64,000 nucleotides of DNA, taken from positions 95,440,942 through 95,504,941 of the forward strand of contig OX457056.1 in the NCBI GenBank assembly GCA_949752795.1, given 5' to 3'. A model generated the notes under the pieces. It was not told the DNA's origin. It searched no databases and saw nothing but the letters and a program-made list of their open reading frames with translations. Each line of letters opens with the position of its first letter. The first letter of the stretch is position 1. Shown piece by piece: positions 1-12,010 of the stretch. The DNA comes from Hyperoodon ampullatus. Lineage: Eukaryota; Chordata; Mammalia; Artiodactyla; Ziphiidae. The position numbers and the translations under genes were made by a program.

Positions 1-340
1 CTTCATACAGTCTCGGGGCCTCTCTATGTGCTCTCTTCAAAAGAACTGGTTTGTGCTTCCTCCTCACAACATGGCAGGCTCAGGGCAGTTAAAACTGCTC
101 CGGTGCAAGTATTTCTGCTTCCAAGACAGCAGCCACATCAAATTTCATGACATGGCCTCAGAAGTCACGCAGCATCTCTCCTGCCACATTCCATGGCTTA
201 CAAGTGAATCACAAACCCACCTAGATTCAAGGAGGAATTAAACTTACTCCTCAGTGGAGAAATGGCAAGGTTCTCGAAGAGCAATGTGGGCTGGGAGATA
301 TTGTGACCATCTTTGGAAAATATAATATGCCGTAAGGTAT
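1..340 (+). repeat. old LTR-like repeat, 3' portion
   Basis: The text 'cctcacaacatggc', 'gccacattcc', 'cccacctagattcaagg' and 'ggccatctttggaaa'-like end resemble the 3' part of old mammalian MaLR-type LTRs. The left end is cut by the window. The family is assigned from memory and is tentative. Confidence 0.3.
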
Positions 341-518
341 AAATAACTGATGATCATAGCCTTTAAAAGAAGTTTTTGTATTTTAAGAAAATAATGTTAG
401 TCCAAATAAATCTCTATATTAGTGGAATAAGTATTGAAGAACCTTACATTAACTACCTTTAATCTCTTCTTCTCCACATTACTTATGACTATTTAGGGTA
501 GAACGATTGGGTGTAATG

Positions 519-981
519 TGCTATATTTGCTAGGGCTGCCATAACAAAGTACCACAAACGGAGTGGCTTTAACAACAGAAGAGTATTGTCTCACAGTTCT
601 GGAGGCTAAAAATCTGAGATTAAGGTCTTGGCAAAGTTGATTTTCCCTGAGGGCTATAAGAGAAAAACCATTCCATGCCTCTCCCCTAGCTTCTGATGGT
701 TGGTAATCTTTGCTATTCCTTGTTTTGTAGAAGCATTACTCCAACCTCTGCCTTCATCATCACATGGTATTCTCCCTGAGTGCATGTATCTTGTCCAAAT
801 TTCCCCTTTTTATAAGGACACCAGTCATATTGGATTAGGGACTCACCCTACTACAGTAAGACTTCATCTTAACTAATTTCGTCTGAAATGACCCTGTTTA
901 CATATAAGGTCGCATTCTGAGGTACTGGGGGATAGGACTTCAACATATGAATTTGGGGGGGACACAGTTCAACCCATAACA
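519..981 (+). mobile_element. MLT1-type (ERVL-MaLR) solo LTR
   Basis: It carries the MLT1 landmarks in order: 'gctagggctgccataacaaagtaccaca', 'tctcacagttctggaggcta', 'aaggacaccagtcatattgg', 'aggtcgcattctgaggtact' and an 'acccataaca' end. It is strongly diverged and no TSD is visible. Confidence 0.75.
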
Positions 982-2670
982 TGTCTCTCATTTTTTGAAA
1001 GAAGGAGCTTCTTTTGACGTGGTTTCTGAAAGTATGAATGGAAGAGCAGGGCCCAATCCCAGGTAAAATTTTCAAATATTATATCTATCTTCTCCTTTCC
1101 ATGGCCCTGGCCATTCTCTTGTATCTCCTAAACACCTTCTTTAAATTTTAGGTAAAGGTTTTCATTAAGGCTTTTAATGCCATTAGAGTATTTTAGGATT
1201 GAATGTCCTTTTTGTTAATAAAATGTAATGATCAAATATTGCTTATGGGGTCTCATTCCCTCCCAAATTTTCCATCGTCTTAATGCCCCTAGTTATGTAA
1301 CTTCTTATTGCATAGCATTTTTCAAGACTTTATCCTCCTTGTAACCTGGGTCTCACCTATGCAACAACCTAGTTCATTTAAGGAGGCTTAAAGAGCAATT
1401 TATTGATTTGCGGGATTCGAGATTTTTCTCTCTCAATATTAGGCAGACATTTTAAATTTTATTTCCTTTGGATGTCTAAAGTAAAAGGAAAATAAAACAG
1501 ACACATCCCGCTACCTCATTAGGGAAGCCACAAGTCTTTGGTTTTTCTAACCTAGCACTTACCTTGCACTTGATGTTTTTAAAATACCATCCAATCATTA
1601 AATAGCCAGTTCCTACTACATCTTTGTAAGATGTGAGAATTCTTGCCATTTTTAGTAGAGGAAGTTGAAGCAAAAAGAACCAAGGTGACCTTTGCAAGGT
1701 GAAATAACAAATGAGGAGTAGACCCAGGTATCCACCATTTTATGAACTAAAACTTTGTCCTGTGCAAGCCCAGGGGTAGATTTTCATGACCACATCCTTT
1801 TCTTCTCTTCCCAGAAGCCAAATGCCCACTTTCCCCTTTGCTCTGCAGTCATTAGAGGGGCAACAGGAAAGGCAGGAGTTAGCAGATGCCCAGCAAACAA
1901 GGAGGATGCCTAGCGGACACTTAGTGAGAGCAGGCTTGTTATTAGTGTTTGTAAAACACCACCTGGAGAGTCCCAGAAATCTTAAGGGGAAACTTTGGAA
2001 TATGAAGCCCTGAGTCAGCAGGTGGGCATCCCAGTGCAATCTCTTTTGCGTTTGCTGGGTGGTGAGATCTGAGAAATTCAGGTCATATGATAATAATGAA
2101 AAAGATATGGAAGGTGTTCCTTCTAATCCTAGAAAACCGTAATCTTCTTAATCACAGACTCTATTAGAAACAGGCCCCCCAAAATACTTTGGTCTGGTCT
2201 TATGCCAATAAACGGCAATAGCAACTTTTACCCTTAATTCAAGGAAGGTCTGCAGGAAAGAATCCCAGGCATCTTGTGTGGTTGCCTCCCCAGAAAGGTC
2301 GGTAGGCACCATGATGCCCTCTAGTATTTGCAAAGTTCTGTTATTTATCTGGTGAGGAAAGATTGCATATAATTGGCTGGTCCTATACTTGAGTGGAGGG
2401 AAATCAATGGCATGCACATTATCTTGCTTAAGGTAATTCAAGATGCAACCCAGACGAGCATGTTCCTCTTAGGCGGGCCAACAAGAAGCAAGAGGCCAAC
2501 TCATATCACATTCTCCTCTCCTGAGCTACCAAACACCTTTTCCTTGCTTTTCTCTTTAGTCATTTACTTTAAAACGGTGACTGGCTTTTTACTGGGCAGA
2601 AGTATATCTAGTAAGGTATGCTTCGCTTTGATTATATGATACTTACATGGAATAGCACGTGATATGGACT
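982..2670. other. no gene recognised
   Basis: Mostly low-copy sequence. Short open frames on both strands at 1740-2039 and 1786-2013 overlap each other and show no domain or splice structure. Nothing here can be supported as a gene. Confidence 0.5.
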
Positions 2671-2878
2671 TTTTTTTTTTTTTTTTTGCGGTACGCAGGC
2701 CTCTCCTGTTGTGGCCTCACCCGTTGCAGAGCACAGGCTCCGGACGCGCAGGCTCAGCGGCCATGGTTCACGGGCCCAGCCGCTCCGTGGCATGTGGGAT
2801 CCTCCGGGACCGGGGCAGGAACCCGTGTCCCCTGCATCGGCAGGCGGACTCTCAACCACTGCGCCACCAGGGAAGCCC
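2671..2878 (-). mobile_element. CHR SINE, type A
   Basis: On the minus strand it runs from the tRNA-Glu-like head (ending at 2878) through the type A body to a 17-A tail (T run 2671-2687). A short direct repeat, tggactt, lies at each end. CHR SINEs are Pol III-transcribed and mobilised by L1 proteins. Both antisense frames across it are open, which produces spurious ORFs. Confidence 0.92.
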
Positions 2879-3565
2879 TGGACTTCTTTATGAGCAAAGA
2901 TATAAATTGAGGCTTCTTGTTTTCATATCAAAGTGCTAACTTTGTGTCCTGCACACCTAAATTCTAAGCATATGGATAGAAGCATTTAGGCCTGTTTTCA
3001 TAATCAATACTAGGAAATTCATCCTATTTCTCATTTCACATTGGCTGCTGGGAGTCTCAGAGCCAAATTTAGTGCTCAGTTTCATTGTATATTCTTAGTT
3101 TAGGTTTTCAGGTATAAAATATTTACAATGTTTATTATTTATCCAGTCTTAATGATTTTATTTTCAAAGAGATTTTTACTACAAGGTATGTCAAATCTTT
3201 TTTTCTTAATAATTTAAGCATGGTATTAATAATAAATAAAATACATTTTAAAAAAACAGTATACTATTCAACACTGAGAATGTCCTTAGAAAGTCATTAT
3301 TTGTTTTGTGCACAGGTTGATTAGAGAACACTGGTAAGAGATAACCAGTTCTGATATTTTGCAGGCAAACACCTATCCTGCCATACTGGAAAGTTAAGAT
3401 GTTGACATCTCTCTATGAATTGTTTAAAGACACTGCCCCGAGCCTCCTTAGGACATGCCACAGCAATTTACCTCCGCCCCTTGCCTGGGACCACTCCCTC
3501 CTGCACCTTCCCCAGGATCCAGCTCTGACCTGTAGCCATTCTCTCAAGTTGGTTGTCTAGCCATT
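2879..3565. other. AT-rich, no gene recognised
   Basis: AT-rich low-copy DNA with no recognised repeat, exon or RNA. Confidence 0.5.
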
Positions 3566-3576
3566 CTGGTGATGTA

Positions 3577-3580
<4 letters not shown>

Positions 3581-3607
<27 letters not shown>

Positions 3608-3798
3608 GCGGTACGCGGGCCTCTCACTGTTGTGGCCTCTCCCGTTGCTGAGCACAGGCTCCAGACACGCAGGCTCAGCGGCCATGGCTCACGGGCCCAG
3701 CCACTCCGTGGCATGTGGGATCCTCCCGGACCGGGGCACAAACCCGTGTCCTCTGCATCGGCAGACGGACTCTCAACCACTGCGCCACCAGGGAAGCC
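3581..3798 (-). mobile_element. CHR SINE, type A, perfect TSD
   Basis: Full-length copy with a (GTTTT)n-modified tail. The 15-bp TSD ctggtgatgtatttt at 3566-3580 and 3799-3813 is perfect, so the insertion is recent. Confidence 0.95.
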
Positions 3799-3877
3799 CT
3801 GGTGATGTATTTTAATAACCCCCTTGCCTCCTTTTAGTGCAAACAATAGCTCTGCTTATTAATATAAAGACAGGATA

Positions 3878-4118
3878 GTGATGGAGAATACAGACTCTCA
3901 AGCTGGACTGCTTGGGTTCAAGCCCTGGTAAAGCCTCACGTTGTCCCTGTGACCTTAGTGAGTCCTGTATCTTCTCTGTGCCTCATTTCTTCCTCTCTGA
4001 GTTGGAGGTACTAGTGTTATCACCATCACAGGACTGTTGTGAGGAATGAATGAGTGAATGTATGTAAAGCAGTTAGAGCAGTGCTTGTATAAGCTCCATG
4101 CATTAGCCATTATTATTG
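3878..4118 (+). repeat. MIR SINE
   Basis: Has the MIR order: a 'gactctcaagctggactgcttgggttcaa'-like core, 'tgtgacctt', 'tctctgtgcctcattt', 'ttgtgaggaatgaatgag' and 'gcttgtataagct'. Strongly diverged. Confidence 0.7.
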
Positions 4119-4330
4119 AGCATCTACTCTGTGCCAGGCACAGTATTAAATGCTTTATGTTATCAAATCCCCCAAATCCCCCATCAAGTAGGTATTATCA
4201 TCCCTAATTTAAAGAGAACTGAATCTCAGAGAAATTAAGAAATGTGCCTGAGGTTACCATGCTGGTGACAGAGAAGGAAGATTTAAATTCCTATCTTTGA
4301 CCCTAACTCCATGCTTTCCCTTGTGCCCTA
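4105..4330 (-). repeat. MIR SINE, reverse orientation
   Basis: 'ttgagcatctactctgtgcc', 'aagtaggtattatcatcc' and 'ctcagagaaattaag' are the complement of MIR. It abuts the plus-strand MIR just upstream, giving a tail-to-tail pair. Confidence 0.7.
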
Positions 4331-4499
4331 GATTCTTCTCTGGAGGAAGTGGTACTTTGCAGCAAAGAAGAAAAAGGAGACAACTGGCTGGTCCAGGTAC
4401 CTTTGGGGAATGCTGAGTATGTGAAGATGGTCAGTGGATACAGAGACCTCACAGAAGATGGGTGGAAAACAGGGTTCCCCTCTGACTAGGAGAGTCAGA

Positions 4500-5400
4500 G
4501 CTTCTGTTTATCACAGTACTCTCCCATCACCCAGGCTTAAAACCTGGCAGTCATCCCCACTCCTCCCTTTTCCTCCTCCCAAGCACCTCTGTTCTGCTCT
4601 AAAGTGACGCCTCTCACATCCCTTTCATTCCGTTCATGCCTCATGCTAACACTCCATTACAAGTTCTCATTACCTCATGTCTAGATCATTTCAAGAGCCT
4701 CTTAGCTCTTCTCCCAGCCTCCATGTCTCTAAGGCTCCCTTCCCACAACCTCCATGTTATCCCTAAAGAAACTGCTTCCATCGTGTGATTTCGCTGGTCA
4801 AACCCTGCCCCCTCATGACTACCCAGTGTCTCCTGAATACAGTTCAGCTTTCTGGAACAACATTCAAGTTTCTTCTTTTTTTTTGCGGTACGCGGGCCTC
4901 TCACTGTTGTGGCCTCTCCCGTTGCGGAGCACAGGCTCCGGACGCGCAGGCTCAGCGGCCATGGCTCACGGGCCCAGCCGCTCCGCGGCATGTGGGATCC
5001 TCCCGGACCGGGGCACGAACCCGTGTCCCCTCCATCGGCAGGCGGACTCTCAACCACTGTGCCACCAGGGAAGCCCTCAAGTTTCTTCTTAATCTAATTC
5101 CAATCTTCACTTTCAAATCGCTCCCTCAGGACTCCTCTGTAAGAATCCTGTGATTTCGCCAGGACTGTTTCCTTGTTATTCCTTAACCACACTATTTCCT
5201 TCCCCACCTCCAAGACTCTACCCACTCCATTCCCCACGCCTGGCACACCTTCCTCCGTACCGTCTGTCACAACTCAATTCAGCCCCTCCCCGCTGTGACC
5301 CCTTCCCTGCTCACTCCAGGGGAAGGAGCCTCTCCCTTATCTGAATCATACCGCCCATTAGGCACTCAGCCCCTACTGCCCTATAGCATTAGGAATCAGC
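4500..5400 (+). repeat. L2 3' region, split by a SINE
   Basis: C/T-rich text such as 'cctggcagtcatccccactc', 'tctgttctgctctaaagtg' and 'ctcttagctcttctcccagcctcc' follows the 3' region of LINE L2. It is interrupted by the type A SINE at 4878-5076 and resumes after it. Confidence 0.55.
4878..5076 (-). mobile_element. CHR SINE, type A, perfect TSD
   Basis: Full body with a short tail, inserted in L2. The perfect 14-bp TSD tcaagtttcttctt lies at 4864-4877 and 5077-5090. Confidence 0.95.
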
Positions 5401-5524
5401 TTTTCATTAGCACGTGCTCTGCTTTCCCGGTTACACTGTGACTGACTTCCAGCCAGAGGAGTAAAGGAGAGGGGTGGTGGGAGGGCTGTGACGTGGGGAG
5501 GTAAGTGGTGGGGCTGGTGGCTAT

Positions 5525-5765
5525 AGGCTCTTGGGTGCAGAAATCAGACAAGCTGGGTCTGAACCACAGCTCTGCACCAACTAACTAAGGAGACAGTCTT
5601 ATTAGGACACCTAATCTCTCAGTGTCCCCATCTGTAAAAAGAGGAGAATGACCATCCCTTCCTCATAGGGCTGTTGTGAGGATTAAATGAGTTAATATGC
5701 AGAGAGCCCTTACCCAGGGCCTGACACACAGATAAAGCTCAATTAATATTAGTTATTATTACTTT
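5525..5765 (+). repeat. MIR SINE
   Basis: 'ctgggtctgaaccacagctc', 'gtccccatctgtaaaaag', 'ttgtgaggattaaatgagtt' and 'gcctgacacacagataaag' match the MIR core and 3' part. Confidence 0.75.
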
Positions 5766-5774
5766 CATTATCAA

Positions 5775-5880
5775 ACAAGAGATGGTTTATGATCTACTAG
5801 ACACTGTATAAATGACCTTATTTAATTTGTATGACAACCCTATGAGACAAGAAGTTCATGCTCTAGCTATGCCCAGCTGT
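5775..5880 (-). repeat. MIR fragment, reverse
   Basis: 'ctagacactgtataaatgacc' and 'acaaccctatgagacaag' resemble the complement of MIR. It is short and diverged. Confidence 0.45.
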
Positions 5881-6094
5881 GGAGCCCTCGGATCAGCCCT
5901 GAATGGCTAAATTGGGGCTTTTACATGAGAGGGAAATACACGCCAGTCATATTTAGGCCATGTTTAGTGTCCCTGTTGCAGCTGAACTTAATTCTAACAG
6001 GCACGATTCCTGTCTCTCTGGTTCTGGGTGTAGCAGAACTTCTCTCTGGTGACCATTAGGAACTTCATTTCTTGTATTAAAAATTCTAGTAAAG

Positions 6095-6418
6095 GGGGTT
6101 CCCTGGTGGCCCAGAGGTTAAGAATCCGCCTGCCAATGCAGGGGATACAGGTTCAAGCCCTGGTCCGGGAAGGTCCCACATGCCACGGAGCAACTAAGCC
6201 CCTGTGCCACAACTACTGAGCCTGCGCGCCACAGCTACTGAAGCCCACGTGCCTAGAGCCTGTGCTCCGCAACAAGAGAAGCCACCGCGATGAGAAGCCT
6301 GTGCACCACAACAAAGAGTACCCCCCACTCACTGCAACTAAAGAAAGCCCGCACACAGCAATGAAGACCCAATGCAGCCAAAAATAAAAAATAAATAAAA
6401 TAAATAAATTTTAAAAAG
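6095..6418 (+). mobile_element. CHR SINE, type B, full length
   Basis: Starts 'ggttccctggtggcccagagg', contains the three 'acaactactga'-type units and ends in (TAAA)n. The TSD aattctagtaaag/aattctagtaag flanks it at 6082-6094 and 6419-6430. Confidence 0.93.
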
Positions 6419-6836
6419 AATTCTAGTAAGAGGAAATGACTCAATTTCAGTCTTTCCCACACTGTCCAGCTCTCTCTTCCAAGTGAGCCGAAAAATATGA
6501 GATTGAGGAATAAAAGAGAGAGAGAAACAGATATAGAGTCTTTCTAAATAGATGAGAGGAGGCAGAACAGCATCAAAATTGGGGACTCTAGGCTGCCACT
6601 GCCCATGACACCCTGGGGACACTGGGACAGGTAGCGTTTCACTGTTGGCACAGTCTCTTCAGAGACTCATGTAACAGCATCAGAAGTGGATGTTTCAGGC
6701 TGTGTAGATCTTAAGCCCAGCCTCAGATCAAAATGTGCCTGGAGCTGGCTATGGGTCATGGTTTAGCAATTTGCATTGTCATGACCTTGATTTGTCCTTT
6801 GTGCATCTACATCTTAGAGATAAAGAAAAGTAAAAC

Positions 6837-7057
6837 GGGCTTCCCTGGTGGCGCAGTGGTTAAGAATCCGCCTGCCAATGCAAGAGACAGGGTTCAAGCC
6901 CTGGTCTGGGAAGTTCCCACATTTCGCGGAGCAACTAAGCCCGTGCGCCACAACTACTGAGCCTGTGCTGTAGAGCCTGCATGCCACAACTACAGAAAGC
7001 CCACGCGCAGCAATGAAGACCCAACGCAGCCAAAAATAAATAAATAAAATTTAAAAA
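6837..7057 (+). mobile_element. CHR SINE, type B, internally shortened
   Basis: Head and tail are of type B but the middle lacks about 90 bp present in the copy at 6095-6418. Flanked by gaaaagtaaaac (6825-6836) and gaaacgtaaaac (7058-7069). Confidence 0.92.
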
Positions 7058-7069
7058 GAAACGTAAAAC

Positions 7070-7649
7070 ATAAAAACAATAAGTAGGTGGTCAAATCAGT
7101 GACACAACACCCCTCACCCCACCTCATTCTGACTTGCTAGAGGAGCTTGTCCTTCAGTAGAGCTGCGAATTGTAGCTGGGCACAGACATGAGACCCAGTT
7201 TAGTCCAACTGACTGGTGACCTCTTCTGAGGGTCTTATGGGAAACTCCTTCTTCACTGGATATAATCTTGTAGACATGTGGTGCCCGGAACTGCTGCAGC
7301 CAGCTTGTTAGTAGGAGGGAGACATGGTTGAGATACCCAGAAAGGCAGAGCCAAGAGATGAAACATATCTGGATCTTGAAGACATCATTGATCCAATCTT
7401 TTAAAGTTGGACTGGATCCAGACTTATTGCTATGTGAAAGAATAAATGTCCTTATTGTTTAATTAATTTTGGTTAGATATTGTTATTTGTAGAGTAACTT
7501 ACTGATGCAGTGGCCAAAAACATTTTAACATTCTAAGCTGTGATGCTACATCTTTATAGTCCACCCTAGGTCTTGCCTTTGCTGGCATGTTATTTCCCCA
7601 TTTTCTGATGGGAGACAGGCTAGGGAAACACTCTATATCCACTTAATGG
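7070..7649. other. no gene recognised
   Basis: Low-copy sequence with no repeat, exon or RNA that I can support. Confidence 0.5.
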
Positions 7650-7880
7650 AAGATTATGCAGCTAGGTGATCTGTGTTCAAAATCTGGCTTTACCTGTGTG
7701 ACCTTCGGCAAATTAACTTTTCTGTACCTCAGCTTCCTCATGCATCAAATGGCGACAAGAATTGTCCTGCCTGATAGGATTGTACTGAGGATCAAATGAG
7801 CTAATACAAACACAATACTGGGAAGGTTGCCTGGCCCATAGCAAGTCATCAATCAATTTACATTAGCTTTGCTTTCATCC
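7650..7880 (+). repeat. MIR SINE
   Basis: 'tgtgaccttcggcaaattaa', 'cctcagcttcctcatgcatc', 'gaggatcaaatgagctaata' and 'ttgcctggcccatagcaag' follow MIR. Confidence 0.75.
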
Positions 7881-10084
7881 TCCGCAGCAGCGCGCCCTTC
7901 TGCATGTTTCCAAGGCATTTTGCTGTCACACTTTCCACCCATATTTTCCTTTGCCAAGCACTTCTGGGAAGAGCTGAGATGTGGGACAGACATGGCCAGC
8001 TCAGTCCTCATCCTAGCATGCATACCACAAGGTCATCAGAAAAGAAGCTTCATGAACAGAAAGTAACAAATATTTTGTTTGGAAACACCATATAGGAGCC
8101 AAAATTCCCTACTCTCCCCAGATCCCACGCTCTGGATGTCCTTCACCCTGTGTGCTGAGACAGAGATGGCAGGGACTCCCAGGGCTGGTTTTCCCACAGA
8201 CCCCTGGGCTGTGCCCTTGGCAATGACTGTGTCCCTCATACGACTAAAGTCCTAGAAACTAGAAATGGGAAAACACTGCAGATCCTCTTATATCACTAGC
8301 ATTTTTTACTTTGCTACCTGCCATTTCTCCCCCTCGTCATCTTTTTCCCTGGGCCAAGAATTCTTCTAGTCTTCTCTTGGGAGACTCCTTTCCCCGTCCT
8401 TGTCCCCCTCAGGGACTGCAGAGGCCATTTCAGCTTCTTAGGTCTGCATTATGCTTGCCAATCTAAGTCGGCTTTCAGCCAAGACTTCTGTATATCTCAT
8501 CTGTAGAGCCCTTGGCAGCTTCCAAGATACTGTGGCCCAAGTTGTCTAATCCTCACAAAAATCTTGTATGGTGCATGTTTTTATTCCAAACCAGACTCCT
8601 CAGGGCTTTTCCCCTTTCCTGTGGAGATCAAGGGCAGAGGGAGATAGGACAAAAATATTTCACTTTCTTTGCAATACAGACCTGAGGCGATTAGGACCTC
8701 GTCCAATTTTACCTCAGCAGCGAGCCTTTCAGGTGGAGAGAAAGCAAAGACCCTGGAGAAATCACTCAAAGTCCACCTGAAACTTGAGTACCTGGCTTTT
8801 AAAGGAAAAACAAACACCTGATACCTCTCTGGGTCAAAGGATCTGGTTCTGACTTCTCACTGGAGGCCCAATGCAGATAGAAGGAGAGGGAGGAAGAAGG
8901 CTCTGGAATCTAAGCTGGTTTAACGAAGTGCTTCCTGGCGTGAAATCTTTGGCCATTTGTTTGAGACTGAAGAAGCACAGTATCCGGGCCCTTCAGATTA
9001 AAGATGCTCTATTGCTTTGTTTACTGGAGAGGCCCTCAAATGTTTATACTGGCAGCGACTGGGCTAGAAACTGAGGAGTCCACCCTGTGCTCACAGGACT
9101 GGAGGTTTCAATTCTCTGTGAAGAGCTGATGTGCAGGCGAGGTTTGCCCGAACAGGACTGCAGGTCTGTGGAGCTCCGCTTGCCGCATTCTGGAAGGTGG
9201 AAAGAAACGGAGGCCTCTGCGTGCGAGCTGGTACCTCACAGCTCTGCCACCTCAGCCTCTGTCTGAGCTGCCAGACTCATGGAAAAGCTCCTTTCATTTC
9301 TTCAGTTTCATTCAGTGCCAGGTTGGGAGGCCTGGAGAGGGATCAGGGGCCCAACCACTGTGTTAACCAGAGCAGTACAAGTGACAAACAAATACAGTGC
9401 TTTCTTTTTTTCTTTTTCTTTTCTGCCTTCCAGGAAGAATTTTTAAAACCACAGAAGCAAAAGCCCAGGTCACTTTCTGCTTTCAAGCACACCCTGTTCC
9501 TTCACAAGGAAAAAAGAAGCCCACAGAGCACATTTACTCATAAAGTCTCTATTCAGCTCTCCTTGCTTGTTTTTGACACAGGGTTCAGCTAACTGGTTCC
9601 CACACAGTGCACACCAGCGGGGGAAGTGGGGTTTGCAGCAGAGAACAGTAAAAAGATCTGCTCTTCCAGAATGCAGGGGAAAACCACATTATTTCTGGAT
9701 GAGTGGCAGGGAACACAGTGGGGACTCTCTTCCCTATTTTCCCCTTTGGATTGGAGACTGCCCACCTGCCCATTCCTGCCTGGGACATCCTTCCTCGCAA
9801 GGGGCTTCCTCAGGGGGAAATGGGGCATCTGCCTTCACGTCATTTGAATGGGCTTTTTTGGGGTGGCTTTCATGGTACAGCGATTCCTACCTTAGAAGGA
9901 GACAAGTGAACCACTTTCTAGCTGCTCAGGGTGAAAATTTTGGAATCATCCTTAACTCCTTTCTTCTTCATGTCCCACTTGCAGTCCACCAGCATATCGT
10001 GTTGGCTGCCCATTCAAAAATTAGTCCATATTTATAAAGATCTAAATCACAAAATGTACTCAATACCTGTATCTATATATGGTT
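7881..10084. other. repeat-poor stretch, no gene recognised
   Basis: Over 2 kb with almost no recognisable repeat. Frames of 153 and 156 codons at 9131-9592 and 9567-10037 overlap one another, lack domain signatures and show no convincing splice sites. I treat them as chance frames, though a lineage-specific transcript cannot be excluded. Confidence 0.45.
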
Positions 10085-10735
10085 CCACAAGAGACAGAAC
10101 CAGTAGGAGATTTATTGCCAGGAACCAGCTTTGATAATTGCAGGGGGCTGTTTAGGTGAGTCTGAAATCTGTAGGGTGGGCCATCAGGAAGGGCAGGAGG
10201 GAACTCTCAGGCATGAGCCGAAACTGCTGTCCACAGGTAAATCTTCTTTTTCATCAAGGAACCCTTAGCTCTGCCCACAAGGCTTTTCAGCTGATTGAAT
10301 CAGACCCACCCTGAATCTAGGATAAGTTCCCTGACTTAAAGTCAACTAACTAGGACTTCCCTGGTGGTGCAGTGGTTAAGAATCCGCCTGCCAATGCAGG
10401 GGACACGGGTTCGAGCTCTTGTCCGGGAAGATCCCACATGCCGCGGAGCATCTAAGCCCGTGTGCCACAGCTACTGAGCCTGCGCTCTAGAGCCTGCGAG
10501 CCACAACTACTGAAGCCCGCACACCACAACGAAGAGTAGCCCCCGCTCACAACAAGAGAAAGCCTGCGCACAGCAATGAAGACCCAATGCAGCCAAAAAA
10601 CAAAAAAGTCAACTAATTAGAGACTTTAACGCATCTACAAAATATCTTCACAGCAACACCCAGATCAGTGTTTGATTGAATAACTGGGGACTGTAGCCTA
10701 GTCAAGGTGACACATAAAACCTACCGTCACTTATC
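10085..10735 (+). mobile_element. ERVL-type LTR, split by a SINE
   Basis: 'ccacaagagacagaaccagtagga', 'tctgtagggtgggccatcagg', 'ttcagctgattgaatcagacccacc' and 'gtgacacataaaacctaccgtcac' match a common mammalian LTR of the '...ccagagaaacagaaccaatagga...' kind. I cannot name the exact family. The type B SINE at 10354-10604 splits it. Confidence 0.6.
10354..10604 (+). mobile_element. CHR SINE, type B
   Basis: Inserted in the LTR. The 16-bp TSD aaagtcaactaactag (10338-10353) / aaagtcaactaattag (10605-10620) has one mismatch. Confidence 0.94.
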
Positions 10736-10918
10736 CAACTTCAACTCTCCCCTCCACAGCCCCCTCCCTTGAACCAGGCCACCAGCATTTCTCCCCTGAA
10801 TTATTGCTTTAGCCTCTTTACCAGTTTCCCTGTTTCTTTTCTTGGCCTCCCTGCCCCTCCCCACAGCTGTTTTCAACAAAGCAGCTAGAGTAATCATTAC
10901 TCCATTGCTCAAAGCCCT

Positions 10919-11447
10919 CATGGTGGGCAGAATCATGGTCCCCCAAAGATGTCCATGTCCTAATCCCTAGAACCTGTGACTATGTTACCTGACATGGCAA
11001 AAGGGACTTTTAAGGATGTGCTCAGGGTATGGACCTTGAGATAGGGAGATGATCCTGGATTACCAGGTGGGCACAATCTAATCACATGTCCTTAAAAATG
11101 GAAGAGAGAGGCCTCAGAGTGGTCAGAGACATCTGCTGTGAGAAGGGCTTGACCCTCCACCACTGGCTTTGAAAATGGAGGAAGGGGCCACGGCCAACAG
11201 CAAGGAGAGGCGGGCTTCAGTCCTACACCAGCATGGAACTGAATTCTGCCGACACACTGAACGAGCAAGAAAAAAGATTCTCCCCTAGAGCTTCCGGTAA
11301 AAAATGCTGCCCTGCCAACCGCTTGATTTTAGCCTGGTGAGACCCGTGTTGGACTTCTGATCGATGGAACAGCAAGGTACAAATATCTGTTGTTTAAGCC
11401 ACTCGATTTGAGGTAATTTGTCATGGCAGCAATAGAAAATGAATTCA
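10919..11447 (-). mobile_element. MLT1-type solo LTR with 5-bp TSD
   Basis: Complement of MLT1: 'gtgggcagaatcatggtccc', 'ccatgtcctaatccctagaa', 'ttgagatagggagatgatcc' and 'gttgtttaagccactcga'. The 5-bp TSD gccct (10914-10918, 11448-11452) fits the ERVL integration length. Confidence 0.85.
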
Positions 11448-11577
11448 GCCCTCTAGTGACTTCATGCTACTCAGGGTAAAAGTCATGCCCCTCCAAATCC
11501 CTGCGCCGTTTGCTGTGACATCATTTCCTCACACTCTCTTCTTTCCCCCCTCACCCCTCCAACAACTACAGGGTCTG

Positions 11578-11745
11578 AACTAGGTGAAGTTCGCGAGGCA
11601 CAGGCCTCGACATGCCAAAAAACTCAGTAATCAAGATAAATATTTTAGTTTAATATCAAAATTAATGCAAAAAAATCCATGATGCACAAAATATTAAAAG
11701 TTAGAAGAAAGACAGGACCTGACCCTGCATTTGCACAATTTGCCT
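11578..11745 (+). repeat. unnamed interspersed repeat, copy 1
   Basis: Shares an ordered run of similarity with 44045-44203: 'gccaaaaaactcagtaatcaag', 'aaattaatgcaaaaaaatccatgatg', 'aagacaggacctg'. The family is not recognised. It interrupts L2. Confidence 0.6.
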
Positions 11746-12010
11746 CCCCCTAATCCCAGCCCTGATCCTTATTGCTCTCAAACTTCTGGGCACACTCCAT
11801 CAGCAGCACTTTTCCATTTGCTTTTGCCCCATATATATGCAAAGTGTCCTCCCTTACCTGCTTTGGCCTTTGCTCAAATAATCACCCTCATAAGGAGCCT
11901 TCCCTGACCCTTTAAAATTGTAGTGCCCCTCACCAACTCTCCCTGACCCCTCCTTTGCTTCATACTTCCCCAAAGCACATTACACATCTAACATTCTATT
12001 TTATTTATTT

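Larger units (their letters stand above)
10736..12010 (+). repeat. L2 3' region, split by MLT1 and another repeat
   Basis: 'cacagctgttttcaacaaagcagctagagtaatca' and 'ctccattgctcaaagccct' join, across the MLT1 LTR at 10919-11447, to 'gccctctagtgacttcatgc'. L2 text resumes at about 11745 with 'ttgctctcaaacttctgggcac' and 'ggagccttccctgacc'. The pieces are collinear, so L2 is the oldest layer. Confidence 0.65.

Noticed and set aside
6095..6418. tRNA gene calls in SINE heads (ggttcaagccctgg B-box-like motifs)
   Set aside because: These are the tRNA-derived heads of CHR SINEs; they lack a proper acceptor stem and are followed by the SINE body.
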